Below the pieces are notes generated by a model. That model ran no database searches. It was not told the origin of the DNA and was given only the letters and a program-made list of their open reading frames with translations. 64,000 nt of DNA from NCBI GenBank assembly GCA_019044685.2, contig JAGTXX020000008.1:372001-436000 (forward strand), in the 5' to 3' direction. Position numbers and translations under genes: made by a program. Source of the stretch: Nannochloris sp. 'desiccata'. Its lineage: Eukaryota > Chlorophyta > Trebouxiophyceae > Chlorellales > Chlorellaceae. Positions 1 through 11,480 of the stretch are shown here, piece after piece. Numbering within the stretch: the stretch's first letter is position 1; every line of letters begins with the position of its first letter.

Positions 1-1
1 C

Positions 2-610
2 ATCAGCCAGTGCACTCCTCAAGGTCAGAACACAGTTCATGTCCTTGATCTTTCTTATCTCGTGTTTAGAGGGATGTCACTTGATGCGTTCAACGCCCTT
101 TATCCTGGAAGAAAATATCTGATTGATCTTGGTATAAATGGTCCAAATAGAAGCCTTCTGTGGTTTCAAGAGAGATATAATAAAATGGGCATTGAGTTTG
201 ATGAAGTATGGGGGTGGGAAAAGAGGGAGCTAGACCCTCAAAGCTTTTGGAGATATGTCCCATCATCAATTTACTCAAAACTGCACTTCATGAACGTGGC
301 GGTTGATCTAAATTTTGACGAGCGGCATCCCTTGGAGGTAATAAGGAATCTTTACAAGGATGGAGACTACGTTGCTCTAAAATTAGATATTGATAGTCCT
401 GGCTTTGAAGAGATTATTGCTGACCGTATCTTGGACGATCCTGAAATTTTGAAGATATTAGGAGACTTTTATTATGAAATGCATTTTGGGGCCCCATATT
501 TCCCCTACCACAACATTCCATCCAACGATTCTATTTACAACATGGAGAACGTTATGGCATTCTTCGTGCAATTACGCGATAAAGGTCTCCGAGCTCATTA
601 CTGGGTATAA
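2..610 (+). CDS. FkbM-like methyltransferase-family protein, 3' end
   Basis: The reading frame is open from the first bases of the window and ends at TAA 608-610, so the 5' part lies outside. About 200 residues are visible. The KYLIDLGINGPNRSLLWFQ stretch followed by a D-x-VW-x-WE segment, a YVALKLDIDSPGFEE segment and an EMHFG motif is the pattern I associate with FkbM-related putative methyltransferases of algae and plants. The first stretch would be the SAM-binding loop and the LKLDIDSPG segment the motif around the catalytic core. The substrate cannot be inferred. No intron is visible in this part. Family assignment is from motif memory only. Confidence 0.5.
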   Translation: MSQCTPQGQNTVHVLDLSYLVFRGMSLDAFNALYPGRKYLIDLGINGPNRSLLWFQERYNKMGIEFDEVWGWEKRELDPQSFWRYVPSSIYSKLHFMNVAVDLNFDERHPLEVIRNLYKDGDYVALKLDIDSPGFEEIIADRILDDPEILKILGDFYYEMHFGAPYFPYHNIPSNDSIYNMENVMAFFVQLRDKGLRAHYWV

Positions 611-734
611 ATAGTTGACAAGCATTGTTGCGGATCACTAATGTAAAATACCTTGAGCGTTCTGGACCAGTAGCTACCTATAGGGCGTAGATTTAAGCAT
701 TTGAGTGTAATTGGTGACGCTTTCGCATAAAGAT

Positions 735-960
735 ATAAGCCCAGAGCTTGGATTGCTGCTGAAGCTAAACACTATGGGGTACCTCCAGAAGTCTTTTGGA
801 CTCGCTGACAAGCAAAAGTGTGTTACCGTTGTGGCAGCGATCAGCACAGAGCTGACAAGGATTTGACTAAGCCCTGTTCGGTGTCCCCAAACGGGGGAAC
901 CCAGTAGTTTCTGCCACTGCAGAAGGTACTGGGAAGCATAAAATAGATTTAGATAATTCC
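735..960 (+). pseudogene. Relic of a Ty3/gypsy gag (zinc-knuckle region)
   Basis: The translation near 815-880 gives a CYRCGSDQH zinc-knuckle start whose last Cys is displaced. It is preceded by a segment (PRAWIAAEAKHYG) that lines up with the region before the knuckle of the gag at 23640-24608. A stop codon interrupts the frame just upstream of the knuckle. The heptamer CCCAAAC (886-892) follows, as at the gag end of the complete element. This is a decayed fragment of a relative of the outer retrotransposon. No LTR is seen nearby. Confidence 0.55.
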
Positions 961-1843
961 TGCAAGCAAGAAGGTCGGGAAGGAAGATATGAGCATGGCT
1001 GCTCTACAGGCAGCGCCAGCGGGCAGTGGCAGCAGTGCGACAAGAGAACGCTGCAGGCATGGGTCGCGCAAGCGCAAATCCGGGCAGGATCCTGCTGAGA
1101 GGAAAAAATGATAATGGACCGCTACCAGCTGACGTCGGTAGATTACGACGCTCGACAGGGCCGTACAGCCTGTTTCAGCAGTGGCATGACGGGGCACTTC
1201 ACCGGAAGTTCCCGCAGACTAAAACTGGCTCTGCTCCGAGAGGGGGAGTCACTGGAACCCCACACGCAGGACACAGTAGCTTTCTTGGGACGCGGCTGCT
1301 GGGCACAGCCAAATGGGTCCCTGCTCCAGCGGCTCGTGCGTAGCTGTTGGAGGGTACCAGCAGAGGAAGAAAGAAATTCCTGGCTGGGTAAATGTGCGCA
1401 AACAGAAAAAGAGGCCGAGTTGCAGATACGGTACTGAGGGTACTGCAGCGTTAGGTCGATCAAGGTACGAAAATGCAAGTCGTGGGGATGTCTGCTGAGC
1501 AAGATCCAGATATGGGAGTTCCTGTTCACAGCAGTGCAATACGATGCCATCGCGGCACAGATTCTGGCCCGTGTTGGGCAAGGCCAGAGCAAGCTGATGC
1601 TATTTGAAGGTAAATTTGGAAACAGATTCGTGCCCTTCTTATTGCTCAAGAGGCCTTTGATGAGCGTGGCGCTCGGCTTTCATTTATTTGTAGAAAAGTA
1701 GCGGACACGAAGCTCGAATTTGCAAATTGCGGGTGGGTCATGAGAGGTTGGTTTTACTCTGAAACGCGACGGGCCTACAAAGGGCGCGCGCGTTTCAGCC
1801 GGCTCGTGTGCGCGCCATAGGGAACGAAAAGCAATCCTGTGTT
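961..1843. other. No intact gene; traces of unidentified coding sequence
   Basis: Several open frames overlap on both strands and none is convincing. On the plus strand 1440-1690 is open and reads like a protein (SKIQIWEFLFTAVQYDAIAA), and 1830-1925 is also open and protein-like (FNGLRVERLYDLENWQYD). The two could be exons or fragments of one gene broken by the insertion of the recombinase fragment at about 1925. I recognise neither. Confidence 0.25.
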
Positions 1844-1924
1844 TTACAACAAGTTCAATGGCCTGCGTGTTGAGAGGCTATACGACCTTGAAAATTGGCA
1901 GTACGATGCGTCCAAGGTCAACAA

Positions 1925-2868
1925 CTCAGCAAGGGAGCTCTCTCCATAGTGGGCGACCAGCACGTGCTTTGCAAAGATCTGAAACTTGTCCAACAGAGGG
2001 TGGTTGCTCGCTGCAGCTTCCCACCCACCGTTTTCGAAGCCAGCGATGGCCCAGAATGCTTGAAGTCTAAACAGAGCGCAATAGGCACCGTATTCAAAGA
2101 CGTAGAAGGCCAAATTCTGCAGCAACAGTTGGATCATGTGCTCTCTTGACAGCAAGTAATCACGTGCACCTTCGTACTCTGCCGCCTGCTGAACGTATTT
2201 GCCTACCTGCTCTCTGAGCCGCACCATCCAGTCTGCCACAAAGAGCTTGTAGACATTCGGGCAGTACTGCAGAGGATCCACTGTAGAGTGAGGCACATTG
2301 TAGGCTTCTAAGGGAGCAAACCCAGCAGTAGCTTCCAGCGCAGGCAAAGCAGCAATGGAGGTTTTGGAGGCGTAGCTTCGCTGCATCTGGTCCCCGAGGC
2401 TCCACCCCATCAGGGTCGCTGTCTGGTACGATGATACATCTTCAGAGAGCAAGGTAGTGCAGAGTGAATTGCGACCAAGGTGACCAACAACCACCTTCCG
2501 CAGCTCTGCTTCCTTCAACAACGACCTCAGACTGCTGGTAATTTGGCCAATTTTCGCTTCCGTTGCCTTGCCTTTGGCCAGAAAACCATACTCCAGCCAC
2601 CCCAGAGGGTCTGCCTCGGCTGCAAGAGCAGGTTCTGACTCGCGGTAGACACCAGCAGCCTGTGCAGCAGCGACGGTGCCGTGCAGCATGCAAGCGATGT
2701 GTGCAAGGATATCCCGGCCATGAGCCCAGCCGTAGAGGTAGTTATAGCTGAGGTCAACGAACGCGAGGTGGCCATAGGTATCAAGCAGCGGATCTCTGTG
2801 TTGCAGCATGGCGAGGTCCCTCAGCATCGAGCCACTATCGTGCTTCAGCTGAGCATGAAGGGAAAAAC
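1925..2868 (-). pseudogene. Truncated tyrosine recombinase (YR-1 type)
   Basis: The minus strand encodes about 315 residues that are nearly identical to the middle of the recombinase at 19898-35511, including the HLGRNS motif, the MGW tryptophan and the QRSYASK tyrosine. The N-terminal half, including the first catalytic Arg, and the C-terminal third are missing. Homology begins sharply next to the end of R copy A (about 2890) and ends near 1925, where the frame runs into unrelated sequence and stops at 1844. With copy A it forms the order R then recombinase, as at 19-22 kb. It is a dead copy. Confidence 0.8.
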
Positions 2869-2894
2869 CGAGCAAACGGCAAGATAAAGAATGA

Positions 2895-3545
2895 CTTGCA
2901 TAACCGGTGATATAAAGACAAGTTAGCTAATATTAGTGTGCTTTGTGTTACATAAATATGAGTTCGATTACATATGAAGAGGTAGGGTCGATAGATGCGC
3001 TGAATGTTGGAATTTAACAAGTAGGCGGTGGCTGATGGTGGAGGACGGTGGAAAATGCCCTTTTATAAAACGAGAATAGAAAGCCAGTGTAGCTACGTGC
3101 TAGCAGGAGGATTTGATACGTACGGGTGTTCGATCAATAGATGAAAGTGTAGCACGGGTTTCTTGAGGTTCCTGCATCCAATGCTTCTAGTAGACAGGCT
3201 GGCAGCCACTGGTGTCAAGAGGGCGGCGGGAGCGGTGACGAGAAACAGGCTGGGTTTTCTCAAGGCAGCAGCGACTCAACCAAAAGGACAACGAGCGCAG
3301 CTGGATAGTCAACCAGCTGATGCAGACCCTTTCATAGTGTGGGTGCTGCCAATCAGGCGTGCAGACGCAGCAGATGATCAGGAAACGATCATCAACTTTG
3401 TGATCAACCCAGCATTGGTGGCGAGCAGGCTGCTGCAGCCTCTCGTAGATATATATTATACATTTTCTCTTTGCAGGAATTGCTCAGAATGGCGTTTAAA
3501 TGCCAGTTCCTTGGCCATCTTCCAGCCTTTCTCCCATCCTGAGGC
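2895..3545 (-). repeat. R repeat, copy A
   Basis: This is one of five copies of a ~0.6 kb dispersed repeat. Reading the minus strand, it begins at the stretch containing GGCGTTTAAA and TGCTCAGAA, passes GATCATCAAC and the CTCGCCACC block, and ends in TTTATGTAACAC and CTTTATATCAC. Copy A is the most diverged of the five. Direct copy B lies 2.6 kb to the right and the header-nuclease gene is between them. The small open frames inside R differ between copies and are probably not genes. A TATAAAG box lies at its outer end (2911-2917). Confidence 0.8.
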
Positions 3546-3621
3546 GCCTACTATAATTGTAGTTTTGTGGCCTTCACCTCCATTCTCGTTTCATATTATT
3601 CATTTACAGTATCCTGTAACC

Positions 3622-5051
3622 ATGGGGGATTTATTTTCCACGCCGTCCGCACCGTCCACGGCACGATTCTATGAGGGAATCACATTGCTTTTTGGCAATC
3701 CTAACAAGGAGTTCCCTCAAAATTTCGACCCAACGCGCCCTTTCAAGACAGAGCTGCTGAGAAGAGTTTCGCGAGCGAGCTTTGTCGACTCCGTGAACGG
3801 TAGAAATGGCCCTTCTCGAGTTGTTCTTCTTGAAGATCCTACAACGTTCAAGCTTGAGCTGGAATCGCCGCTGGAGGTCGAGCTTCGTAACAACGCGACC
3901 TATATTGTAGTTCATCCTACACCGCCCATACCGGAGTTCTACGAGGGCATTACGTTGCTGCGGGGCAATCCAGAGGAGGAATTTCCTCGGGATTTTGATC
4001 CTGCCCACCCGTTTGGGAAAGCATTGCTAAAAAAAGTATCCCGACAGGGCTTTGTTTCAAGAGTTAAAGATGAAGGTGCCGTAGCAGTAGTGCGTCTTGA
4101 AGATTTTCTTAAATATAGTTTAAGTCCTACAGCCTTCATTCTGAAGGACGAATCGCCGCTGGATGTCGAGCTTTGCGATAATGCAACGTTCATTTTAATT
4201 CACTCCGGAGAAAAAGGTTTAAGGAAGAGGGTAAGCACCTTTTTGTTATCTTTGGTAGTTTTCTTTTCAAATCTTCGCTGATCGTCGTTTGCTAAATTTC
4301 ACCTTTGTTTCTTTGATTTTACAGGTTGATGACATGGCGGCCTGGCAACGAAGTCATGCTGAGGCTGAGGAACGACATGTGGGGTCAGCACTCGTAAAAT
4401 TGCTCCAGAAAGATCATACCGACGTCGAGCCCTTTTCCTCCAAAAGCGTTTATGGTCCTGGTGGCAAATTTAAAGAAATCGACGCAGCAGCCATTAGTCC
4501 GGATTGTGCTATGGTAGCAGGGCACAAACATGTGATGAGTATGAAGGGCGTTGAGCAACTTCAGAGGGCCATTGCATTTATTTTGTGAGTCGTCGTTCCT
4601 GTGTAATTTTTTCACAATTTTTCACAATTCTGATCTCCTTTGTCTTTCTCATGCTTTCCCTTTTTCTTTTTGCAGGAAATACCGTGACCAGGACGAGGGG
4701 AATGTGTCCCTCTTTAGGGGCAAGCGCATCATTGGTGTTCTGGCCAGCGCACCTGAGGTCGGAGGAGAGAAGCAAGAATTCATGAACACCGTCATCGAAA
4801 GCCTGGGTTATAAAAGAATTTCCACGGATGGGCTCTACGGTGACGACCCTTGCAGCACTTTCCAGGCCTCAGGGGATTCATGTGATATTTCTTCGCCCTC
4901 AGATACTCCAGGCACCAGCCCCAACGCCCCACCATCTGCCGTGCCTCGTAGAGGCGGGCGCTCTTTCCTCGCCCCAATGCGAGGACCAGCCATGCTTGTA
5001 CGCCCTCGTTTGGTTAACAACAGGGTTACTGGATTTAGGCTTACTTTCTAA
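3622..5051 (+). CDS. Crinkler-like protein: two header domains plus PD-(D/E)XK-like domain
   Basis: Three exons (3622-4230, 4325-4584, 4676-5051) joined at GT-AG sites give 414 aa in frame. Residues about 12-97 and 103-197 are two copies of one domain, each starting FYEGITLL-x-GNP-x2-EFP and ending in a -VELRNNATYIVVHP-type strand. This resembles the ubiquitin-like header of Crinkler (CRN) proteins. Residues about 210-330 resemble the restriction-endonuclease fold of Crinkler-RHS proteins: an AEERHVGSALVKLLQKD helix, then EIDAAAISPDCAMVAGHKH. There the usual E-x-K is G-H-K, so the metal-binding Glu is lost. A Pro/Ser-rich tail with basic stretches follows. The gene lies between direct R copies A and B, opposite in strand to them. 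CRN proteins are known as host-directed effectors or conflict proteins; the role here is inferred. Confidence 0.65.
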
Positions 5052-5523
5052 CCCCCAGATAGTCCTGGGTTGTGTTTTCTTTCTTTATTCTTTCAATTTC
5101 AAAAACAAACTCAAAAAATAAATTAATAAACGTTCTTTCTTTTTGCTGCATATATAATCCTGTTCTTTATTCTTAGTCTTAAATGTTTTTATCTTTTACC
5201 TAGAGAAACACCATCTACGCGTGCTCTTACAATTTTTCTTTTACTTTGTCTACTAGTAATACTTTCTTTTAAACTTATGATTTCTTTCATTTTTTTTAGG
5301 GTCAAAATGACGTCCTTTCTGTTTTAATGTTCTTTCTTTTCTGTCATTCTGTAGCACACATGTAATGAACACAATGCACATCATGTTCCGCACCTATTTG
5401 GCTACAGTGGCTGCAGCAACTGGTAGTGCTGATAAAACAAAAAGAAGAGATGAGCCTTCAGCAGCAGCGGTAAATATCACGGCGGCGGCGGAAGCAACTT
5501 TCTTTGCAGAATTTGCAGAATCT
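5052..5523. other. Intergenic, T-rich
   Basis: Low-complexity CTTT/TTTC-rich sequence follows the stop of the header-nuclease gene. An AATAAA-like signal lies near 5118. No other gene is seen. Confidence 0.6.
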
Positions 5524-6190
5524 AGGATATAAAGACAGCTCAGCTATCTATCTCAAGTGGGTTTTTTTTTTGTTACATAAAGACGATATCGGTAGCATAT
5601 GAAAGGATAGATTGATAGATGTGAGGGGCATCTGCCCTGAATGTTGGGATTCATTGCTTGGCAGTGGAGGGCGGTGAAAATGCCCATCTTCCTGTAAACG
5701 GGGGTAAAAGGGGGTAGCTGCGTCTGAGCAAGACAACTCGCTGCATACAGGCGGTGCAGCAATAAATGAAAGCCTTGGCGCTGATTACCGGAGGTTACTG
5801 CACCAAGTCGAGGTAGTAAGACAGCTTGGCAGCCACAAGGAGGCTGGAGGGCGGTGGAAGCGGCGGTGGAAACAAGTGGGATTTTCTTAAGGCAGCAGCG
5901 AGTCAGCCAAAAGGACAACAAGTGCAGCTCGCTTCTCAACCAGCTGATGCCGATGATTCGATATCATGGATGCTGCCTCTCAGGGGTGCAGACGCAGCGA
6001 GTGATCAGGAATCGCCTGAGCGATCATCAACTTTATGATCAACGCAGCATTGGTGGCGAGCAGGCTGCTGCAGCCTCTCGCAGATATCTGGTATTCGTTT
6101 CTCTTTGCAGGAATTGCTCAGAACGGCGTTTAAAGCCTTTCTCCCAGTCTTCTCCCAGCCTCACTTTCTCATCTCCCACGCAAAATAATG
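5524..6190 (-). repeat. R repeat, copy B
   Basis: This minus-strand copy of R is close in sequence to copies C-E over its whole length, from the GCTTTAAACGCCG block at the right to the ATCGTCTTTATGTAAC block and the TATAAAG box at 5528-5534 on the left. It lies immediately upstream of TMEM209, about 105 bp before its ATG. The sequence ATTTTGCGTGGGAGAT at its right edge (read on the minus strand) recurs near 13355, close to the other R cluster. Confidence 0.8.
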
Positions 6191-6296
6191 GCGCGCTCTC
6201 GGGTTTCAAATCAAGCGAATTGTCATTTTCAAGAGTCTTCTTCAAATAAAGAACAAATAACATAATATCGATGCTTACGCAATAGTTCCGGAGAAG

Positions 6297-8979
6297 ATGG
6301 TGGCCTGGAACCAAGTGCCACGGTATATTGAAGCTCAGCCTGGCTCTCAAAATGGTTTTGTGATCAAAAAACTTGTAGGCTTGGGGGCTTTTTCCTTCTT
6401 TGCAGCAAGGTTTGGGTAAGCCTCAAGATATCTATCAATATAAATACACGGCGAAAAGCAATGAGGGTGCTGTAGAATTTGAATTTTGGCTATTGTTTCT
6501 TATGCTTGTCCGTCACTGCCATCCCCCGCTGTTGCAGTTCTACTTTGATTAATGACCCTAGCTCAGCATCATCCTTTGCTGGTAAGTGATACTAGTTTTT
6601 TTCCTCATTATCTAGATACTCGGAAGTTAAGCTCCTACAACTTTGGCAGCGAATTCCAAAGTTTAATTTGTACCGACCTCACTTTTTGCAGTGGCAGCAT
6701 ATACAGCAGCAGTCATTCTAGGGGTTATGGCTGTGCAGGCAGCTTTAGCAATTGGGGAACGCAAACCTATATGGTAAGTCTAAGCTATACTAATTATAAA
6801 AGACGGCGTGCGAGGAGAGGCCAGCATGAACAGCTCCCCGAGTGTCCTGTGTGTCGGGGTGGGCTGAAAATCTGAGAGTTTGCCAGCACCGAGCAGATCT
6901 CTCCAACTTAAATGCTAGAATTAATGTCGCAACCGAAGAGCGTTGTATTTCCTTTTGTGGAGTCTGTTTGTACAAGTTTAATTTTTAAAATGTACTATCT
7001 ACTAATTAATAAATGCAGGGATGCCTTGAGTGAAGGGCAGCGTAAGCTGTTAGGAATGGGCCCCTCTTCGCGCCCTGCTGCCCCGCCAGCTAGAACTAGA
7101 TCCGCAGCTGAACCTTTGGTGACACCGCCAAGTAGAGCTGCTCGTCCGTTTTTGCAGCCCATTGTAACGGGCGAAGAGCCGCAACAAGGCCTGCTTCGTA
7201 CACCTGGGAGCAAGGGAAGCGCAAGGAACGTTACTCCTGACCAGCTTCAGCGAATGATGGAGGAGCTCGATGAGCACGTTGATGCCGCTGCGGCACAAAC
7301 TGCAACTGGAGCTGCGGACTATGGTGCTTTCGCGGGGGCATCTGGAGTGCAACCTGGGGTTTCTTCGTTAGGAGGCGGGAATACATACAGGTCCGTTTCT
7401 TTTGAAATGCGATAAGATTAGAAACTCTTTGTTGCTTTGCAGCGTTAGCGTTCTTCTTTAAACTGGAGTTATCCTGATAAAGTAATGAATATCTAAGAAA
7501 CCATACACCTGCCTGACATTTGCTCTTTCTTTTCTATCGTTTATCTACAGGCCTTCGGCGATACCTAGAGGAACTGCTGCTGCGCCACTCCGTTCTGACG
7601 GGCGTATCACTCAGTCCCAGCCTGCTCAAAGAGGCGCAGTCTTGCACGAGATGGGTGTTCGTGAAGACGCTCTGGAAGTGAGTTGAATAACTTGCTGATC
7701 AAGTTTTAATTCCCATCCCAGATACCAGCTGCCGTCACCTTTCGGAATTTGACTTCATTTTGCAGGTGGGCATTGAACAAGCCAGAGAGTGGTTCGCCAG
7801 CGACGTGCTGAAACCTCTGATGGTTGCTGTTCATAACGCGCATCTCGAGGTGATCGCTGGAGCTGCTCAATTGGGATTCCCAGGAGTTCGCTTGACGCCT
7901 TTAACTGATTTAGGTAAGATGACGACATGATGAGATGAGTACTTTCGTAGTTGATGGAAAGCATCGTTGACCGTCCATTTGTATTACCTTGATCTCAAAC
8001 CTTAATCAATTCAAATGCAGGCACTGATAATGCCAATAAGACCGCAGACGACAGCCTCATGCTGGCACAAATTAGTGGACGTATAGAGGAATACCTGAGA
8101 AACCCAGCGAATCAGAGCAATAGGCAGCTTTTGAATTGCATGCAGGCAATTATCACCTACCAGAAACTGCTTTTATTGCTTCGCGGAGAGTACCCCTCAT
8201 CTTTGCTCCCTCCGACCCCTGATGGGTATCTTCTGAAGAGGATTGAGGAATTAGCAAGTAAGAAGGATCGCCGCGTTATAATTTAATGTTCATATCCTTT
8301 GCTGAATTTCACATATTTCGATCCCTTGTACCTCCTTTGATTTTTAATTCATTTGGCTCTGCAGATGGCTCTTGTATGCTAGAATTTAAATGGAATGGCG
8401 GTGGTGAATGGAATAGGAAAAGCTGGAGCGCTGATTTACCAACAGACTCGGCTATTCTTTTCTATCTGTTCGCAGCTTTCCTTGCTGCGCCAAAGTGGGT
8501 GTTCAGGAACGAAGATCCATCTCGCATCGAGAGCCCGAATGGCGTTTTATATCTTGGTAAAATACCTCCACGGGTGACGGGTGAATATTATGCCATAATT
8601 CCTACACGACCTCCAGCCAAAAGCAAGGTGGGAACTTTGCTTCTCTTATTCAAATGTTTCAATCCATTATGTTCGCCTTCGTTAATTAAAAAAATCTGAC
8701 TGAATTAATTGATTCCTTTGTTTGTAGGGCACCGGCGTCGTGGGCCTTCAGCTCGGTACAAGAGAGCCACATTTCTCCTTGTTGCGACAAGGAGAAATTC
8801 TGTTGACAGAAACAGGACAAGCAGCTTTCTTTCGGATAACTGTTCTGTTCTTGCATCACTGTCGCCAGCATGGAAATGTGGTCGGCGGGCGCAACCTTGA
8901 TTACTTGAATGTAGGTCACCTCGTATCACCCCCGACGTTCAGTCTGCGTAGGTTCAAAAAAGCTTTCAGAATGTGGTAA
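6297..8979 (+). CDS. TMEM209: TMEM209 homologue (nuclear envelope protein)
   Basis: Nine exons (6297-6415, 6538-6581, 6692-6773, 7019-7390, 7551-7677, 7766-7913, 8021-8257, 8365-8627, 8728-8979) splice at GT-AG sites into a 547-aa frame, near the usual ~560 aa. Early hydrophobic segments (exons 1 and 3) are followed by a Pro-rich linker, then the conserved half: LHEMGVREDALE, the REWFASDVLKPL helix, SCMLEFKWNGGGEW, LPTDSAILFYLF and a C-terminal RQHGNVVGGRNLDYLN segment. These are hallmarks of TMEM209 (Pfam 'cytochrome B561, N terminal'), associated in animals with the nuclear envelope and pores. It appears intact despite R copy B just upstream. Confidence 0.9.
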
Positions 8980-9600
8980 AGACGTGTATTGTACCGTTTT
9001 TATTTAAGCGTTTGATCTGTAAGACTAGTCTAGATGGGTCTTGATAGCTGTAGTTTTAAATCACTTGAAAGTTGTTAAAAAACTGCTGCATATATGCCAA
9101 AAGGAAAAGAAAAAATTCAATTAAGGTTCGATGCTTTATGACGCTTGTTGGCAAAGTAGTATTCTGCGAGCGCGTCGTCAGTTTAGTTCTCATCCATAGC
9201 TTGAGCTTAACATGCGATACCAAATCACCTGTAGAGAACAGTCCGTAGCCAACAGAATCGAAACTTTTACTCCAGTTGACCTTAAAGCTGTGTAGTAAGC
9301 ACTGCAAAATCAACATGTGATGAAAATTACATGCACTGATGTTTGTCCCTTGAGGTACTAACGAACGGTTAACGCCAAGCGAATATAATATACTCGACTT
9401 TTAGCGTGATCATGAGGCATTCACCCTGCTTACGACTCTTTGAATGGTAATAATTTACACGGTACTTTGTACAAACCAACTTTTTACGAGCGCTTTAAAG
9501 AGTCGGCCAATGGGTATTTGAATCGCAACATAGTCAAGTCAAGTTAAATTGCCTCCAAGTGAAACAATTTGGGCGTAATAGCTGAAGTTCGCCAGCCATC
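8980..9600. other. Intergenic between convergent genes
   Basis: AT-rich sequence between the 3' ends of TMEM209 and the EEP gene. I see no RNA gene or repeat in it. Confidence 0.6.
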
Positions 9601-10968
9601 TTATGATGAAGCCAGCTCTTTCAATGTAATTACACCTTCATCGCCTGTTTCTAGCGAAGCCTCTTTCTTCTCTAACCGCAACGTTACTTTAATCGCCGCA
9701 TGGTCTGAAGGATACAATGTGGGATCTTTTGGATCAGGATGATCGCCAAAGACTTGTGCATCGACGATCTTTAAGTTAAAATCCTCAGCAGCCCAGACAT
9801 AAACATAATCTAAACATTCAAAAGGGCCCTCGTCCTTGAGAGGGGCTTCAATTCCCGTAGGCCAAGTGCCCCGCGGCTCTGTACCATGGCGCATGCGATA
9901 CCCTGACCTGTATCCCTTCGACTGCAGCAATTGATGAAAAGATTCGCTGGGATTTCCATTGAAGTCACCACAAAGCACCACTGCAGCGCAGCCTTCGCGA
10001 GCAGGTTCCATCCACTCAATCACTCGTAAAGCTTGACGCTCTCTGTTCTCAGGGTGTTGGTGATCAAGGTGGGTGTTGACAATCCAAATTTTAAACCGAG
10101 GTTTCGCACCAAGAGTTGCAACATCAGGTGTTTGAGGCACAACGCGCGGCCCATCTTCGGTTCCATCAATCTCGTCCTCTATAAGTGCAAATTCGATGCG
10201 CTGAGCCGCCCTCCAGTCCCCTAAAACTAGAGTTGAATGGTTGATTTCATGAAAGTCAACCAATCGCGTGGCGATGCTATTTCCATAAAAGGGGGCTATA
10301 GAGAGGTCTCGAAGAGTGCGGAAAAAACTACCCTGCAAGTAGAAGCGCTCCCTAAATGATTCGAAGGGCTCTGGCAGACTCAACATAAGGCGCAGCAACG
10401 GTGTAAACCCCAGAACTTTCATGACAGAGCTAGCATACATTCGCATAAGGTTGTTGCCCGACTCCATGAGGTTGAAGAGTGCAGCTTTGCAACCAAATAC
10501 GTGATAGAAATTACCAAGGAGGTCCCTGTCTTGCCCATATTCTCCAGTGAGGCACTCTTGAAAGCACAACACATCAGCGTCAATCTCATCTCTGATGCAG
10601 AGCTGAAGCAATTTTCTCCGCTCTCCATAGCGGTCTGAAACGCCTCGTAGATTAAAAGTTGCAACGCTAAATTCAGCTAGGTTACCTTCAATCATGTTTG
10701 ATACAGATCTCCTTCTGGCCCGTCTTCCTCTTCTAAATATTCTTCGTTTTATTCCAGACCCAATTGCCCTGGCGGTGGAGTTGAGAGCACCAGGTCCAAA
10801 ACCTTGATTCGCTAGAGACCCTCTGTAGGAGAGCGAATCCGTTCTCTTATGTGCTTCAGCTCCAGACCTATGCAAGCTGCCTTTTACAATCGTCCTCCTA
10901 GGGTAGTGTCTTGTATCTTTAAAAGCGATCGAGGGTGATCGAGCCTCGCTCAATTCAAAGGTTCCCAT
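9601..10968 (-). CDS. Endonuclease/exonuclease/phosphatase (EEP) family protein
   Basis: A single 455-aa frame. After a basic N-terminal region of about 95 residues the EEP core is complete: ATFNLRGVSDRYGERR (Asn), LCFQECLTGEYG (catalytic Glu), GNSIATRL, VNTHLDHQHPENRERQ (His), VLCGDFNGNPSES (Asp and Asn) and YPSDHAAIKVTLRL (Ser-Asp-His). These are the metal-dependent phosphodiesterase residues shared by nocturnin/CCR4, Angel, TDP2 and sphingomyelinase-type enzymes. The substrate cannot be told from these motifs. The RKTRR/RR-rich segment before the core may be a targeting or nuclear signal. Its upstream region (10969-11480) carries no other gene. Confidence 0.85.
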   Translation of the reverse strand: MGTFELSEARSPSIAFKDTRHYPRRTIVKGSLHRSGAEAHKRTDSLSYRGSLANQGFGPGALNSTARAIGSGIKRRIFRRGRRARRRSVSNMIEGNLAEFSVATFNLRGVSDRYGERRKLLQLCIRDEIDADVLCFQECLTGEYGQDRDLLGNFYHVFGCKAALFNLMESGNNLMRMYASSVMKVLGFTPLLRLMLSLPEPFESFRERFYLQGSFFRTLRDLSIAPFYGNSIATRLVDFHEINHSTLVLGDWRAAQRIEFALIEDEIDGTEDGPRVVPQTPDVATLGAKPRFKIWIVNTHLDHQHPENRERQALRVIEWMEPAREGCAAVVLCGDFNGNPSESFHQLLQSKGYRSGYRMRHGTEPRGTWPTGIEAPLKDEGPFECLDYVYVWAAEDFNLKIVDAQVFGDHPDPKDPTLYPSDHAAIKVTLRLEKKEASLETGDEGVITLKELASS

Positions 10969-11480
10969 TGTTTTGTTCTATCTATCATTATTGTTTTCCT
11001 ACGTCTGATAATTCTGCGATCTTTACCAGAGAAAGTTTTTTGCTTTTTGTATTAGCAGAATTTGCCTAAAAGCATATTCTCTTCACCTGCACTTGACCTT
11101 CCCTCGACGCCAAGGGCTGCCCCTTTTAAACCTCCCTCGATTTCTATCCAGCCCTTGACCTTTTTGGAAAGAAGGGACGTATTTGACATATCTGATCGTA
11201 TGAATCCAAAAACTTTATCAAAATACCATCTATAAATGCATTACAAGTACTTTTTAACAAGCTTCAGAGTTGTCAGAAACACGATTCTTGAGCACCGGCA
11301 GCAGCAGTGCCCAGCTGCGCTCTGCGCACAACATAGCTAAAATAAGCCTAACAAGACTTCAGTTTACAAATATTCAGGAGCGAATGCTACATAGCTGAAT
11401 TATTTAGCAAAAATTTAATAAATAAGCCTGCTTTTTAAACCGGGCTGGTCGAACAAAAACAGCAAGCGGTCTCTCTATTC
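10969..11480. other. Intergenic
   Basis: Sequence between two minus-strand genes that should hold the promoter of the EEP gene and the 3' UTR of the thioesterase. No further feature is seen. Confidence 0.6.

Noticed and set aside
949..1649. Overlapping open frames of 80-170 codons on both strands
   Set aside because: They overlap each other, lack recognisable domains and splice signals, and lie in decayed repeat-rich DNA.
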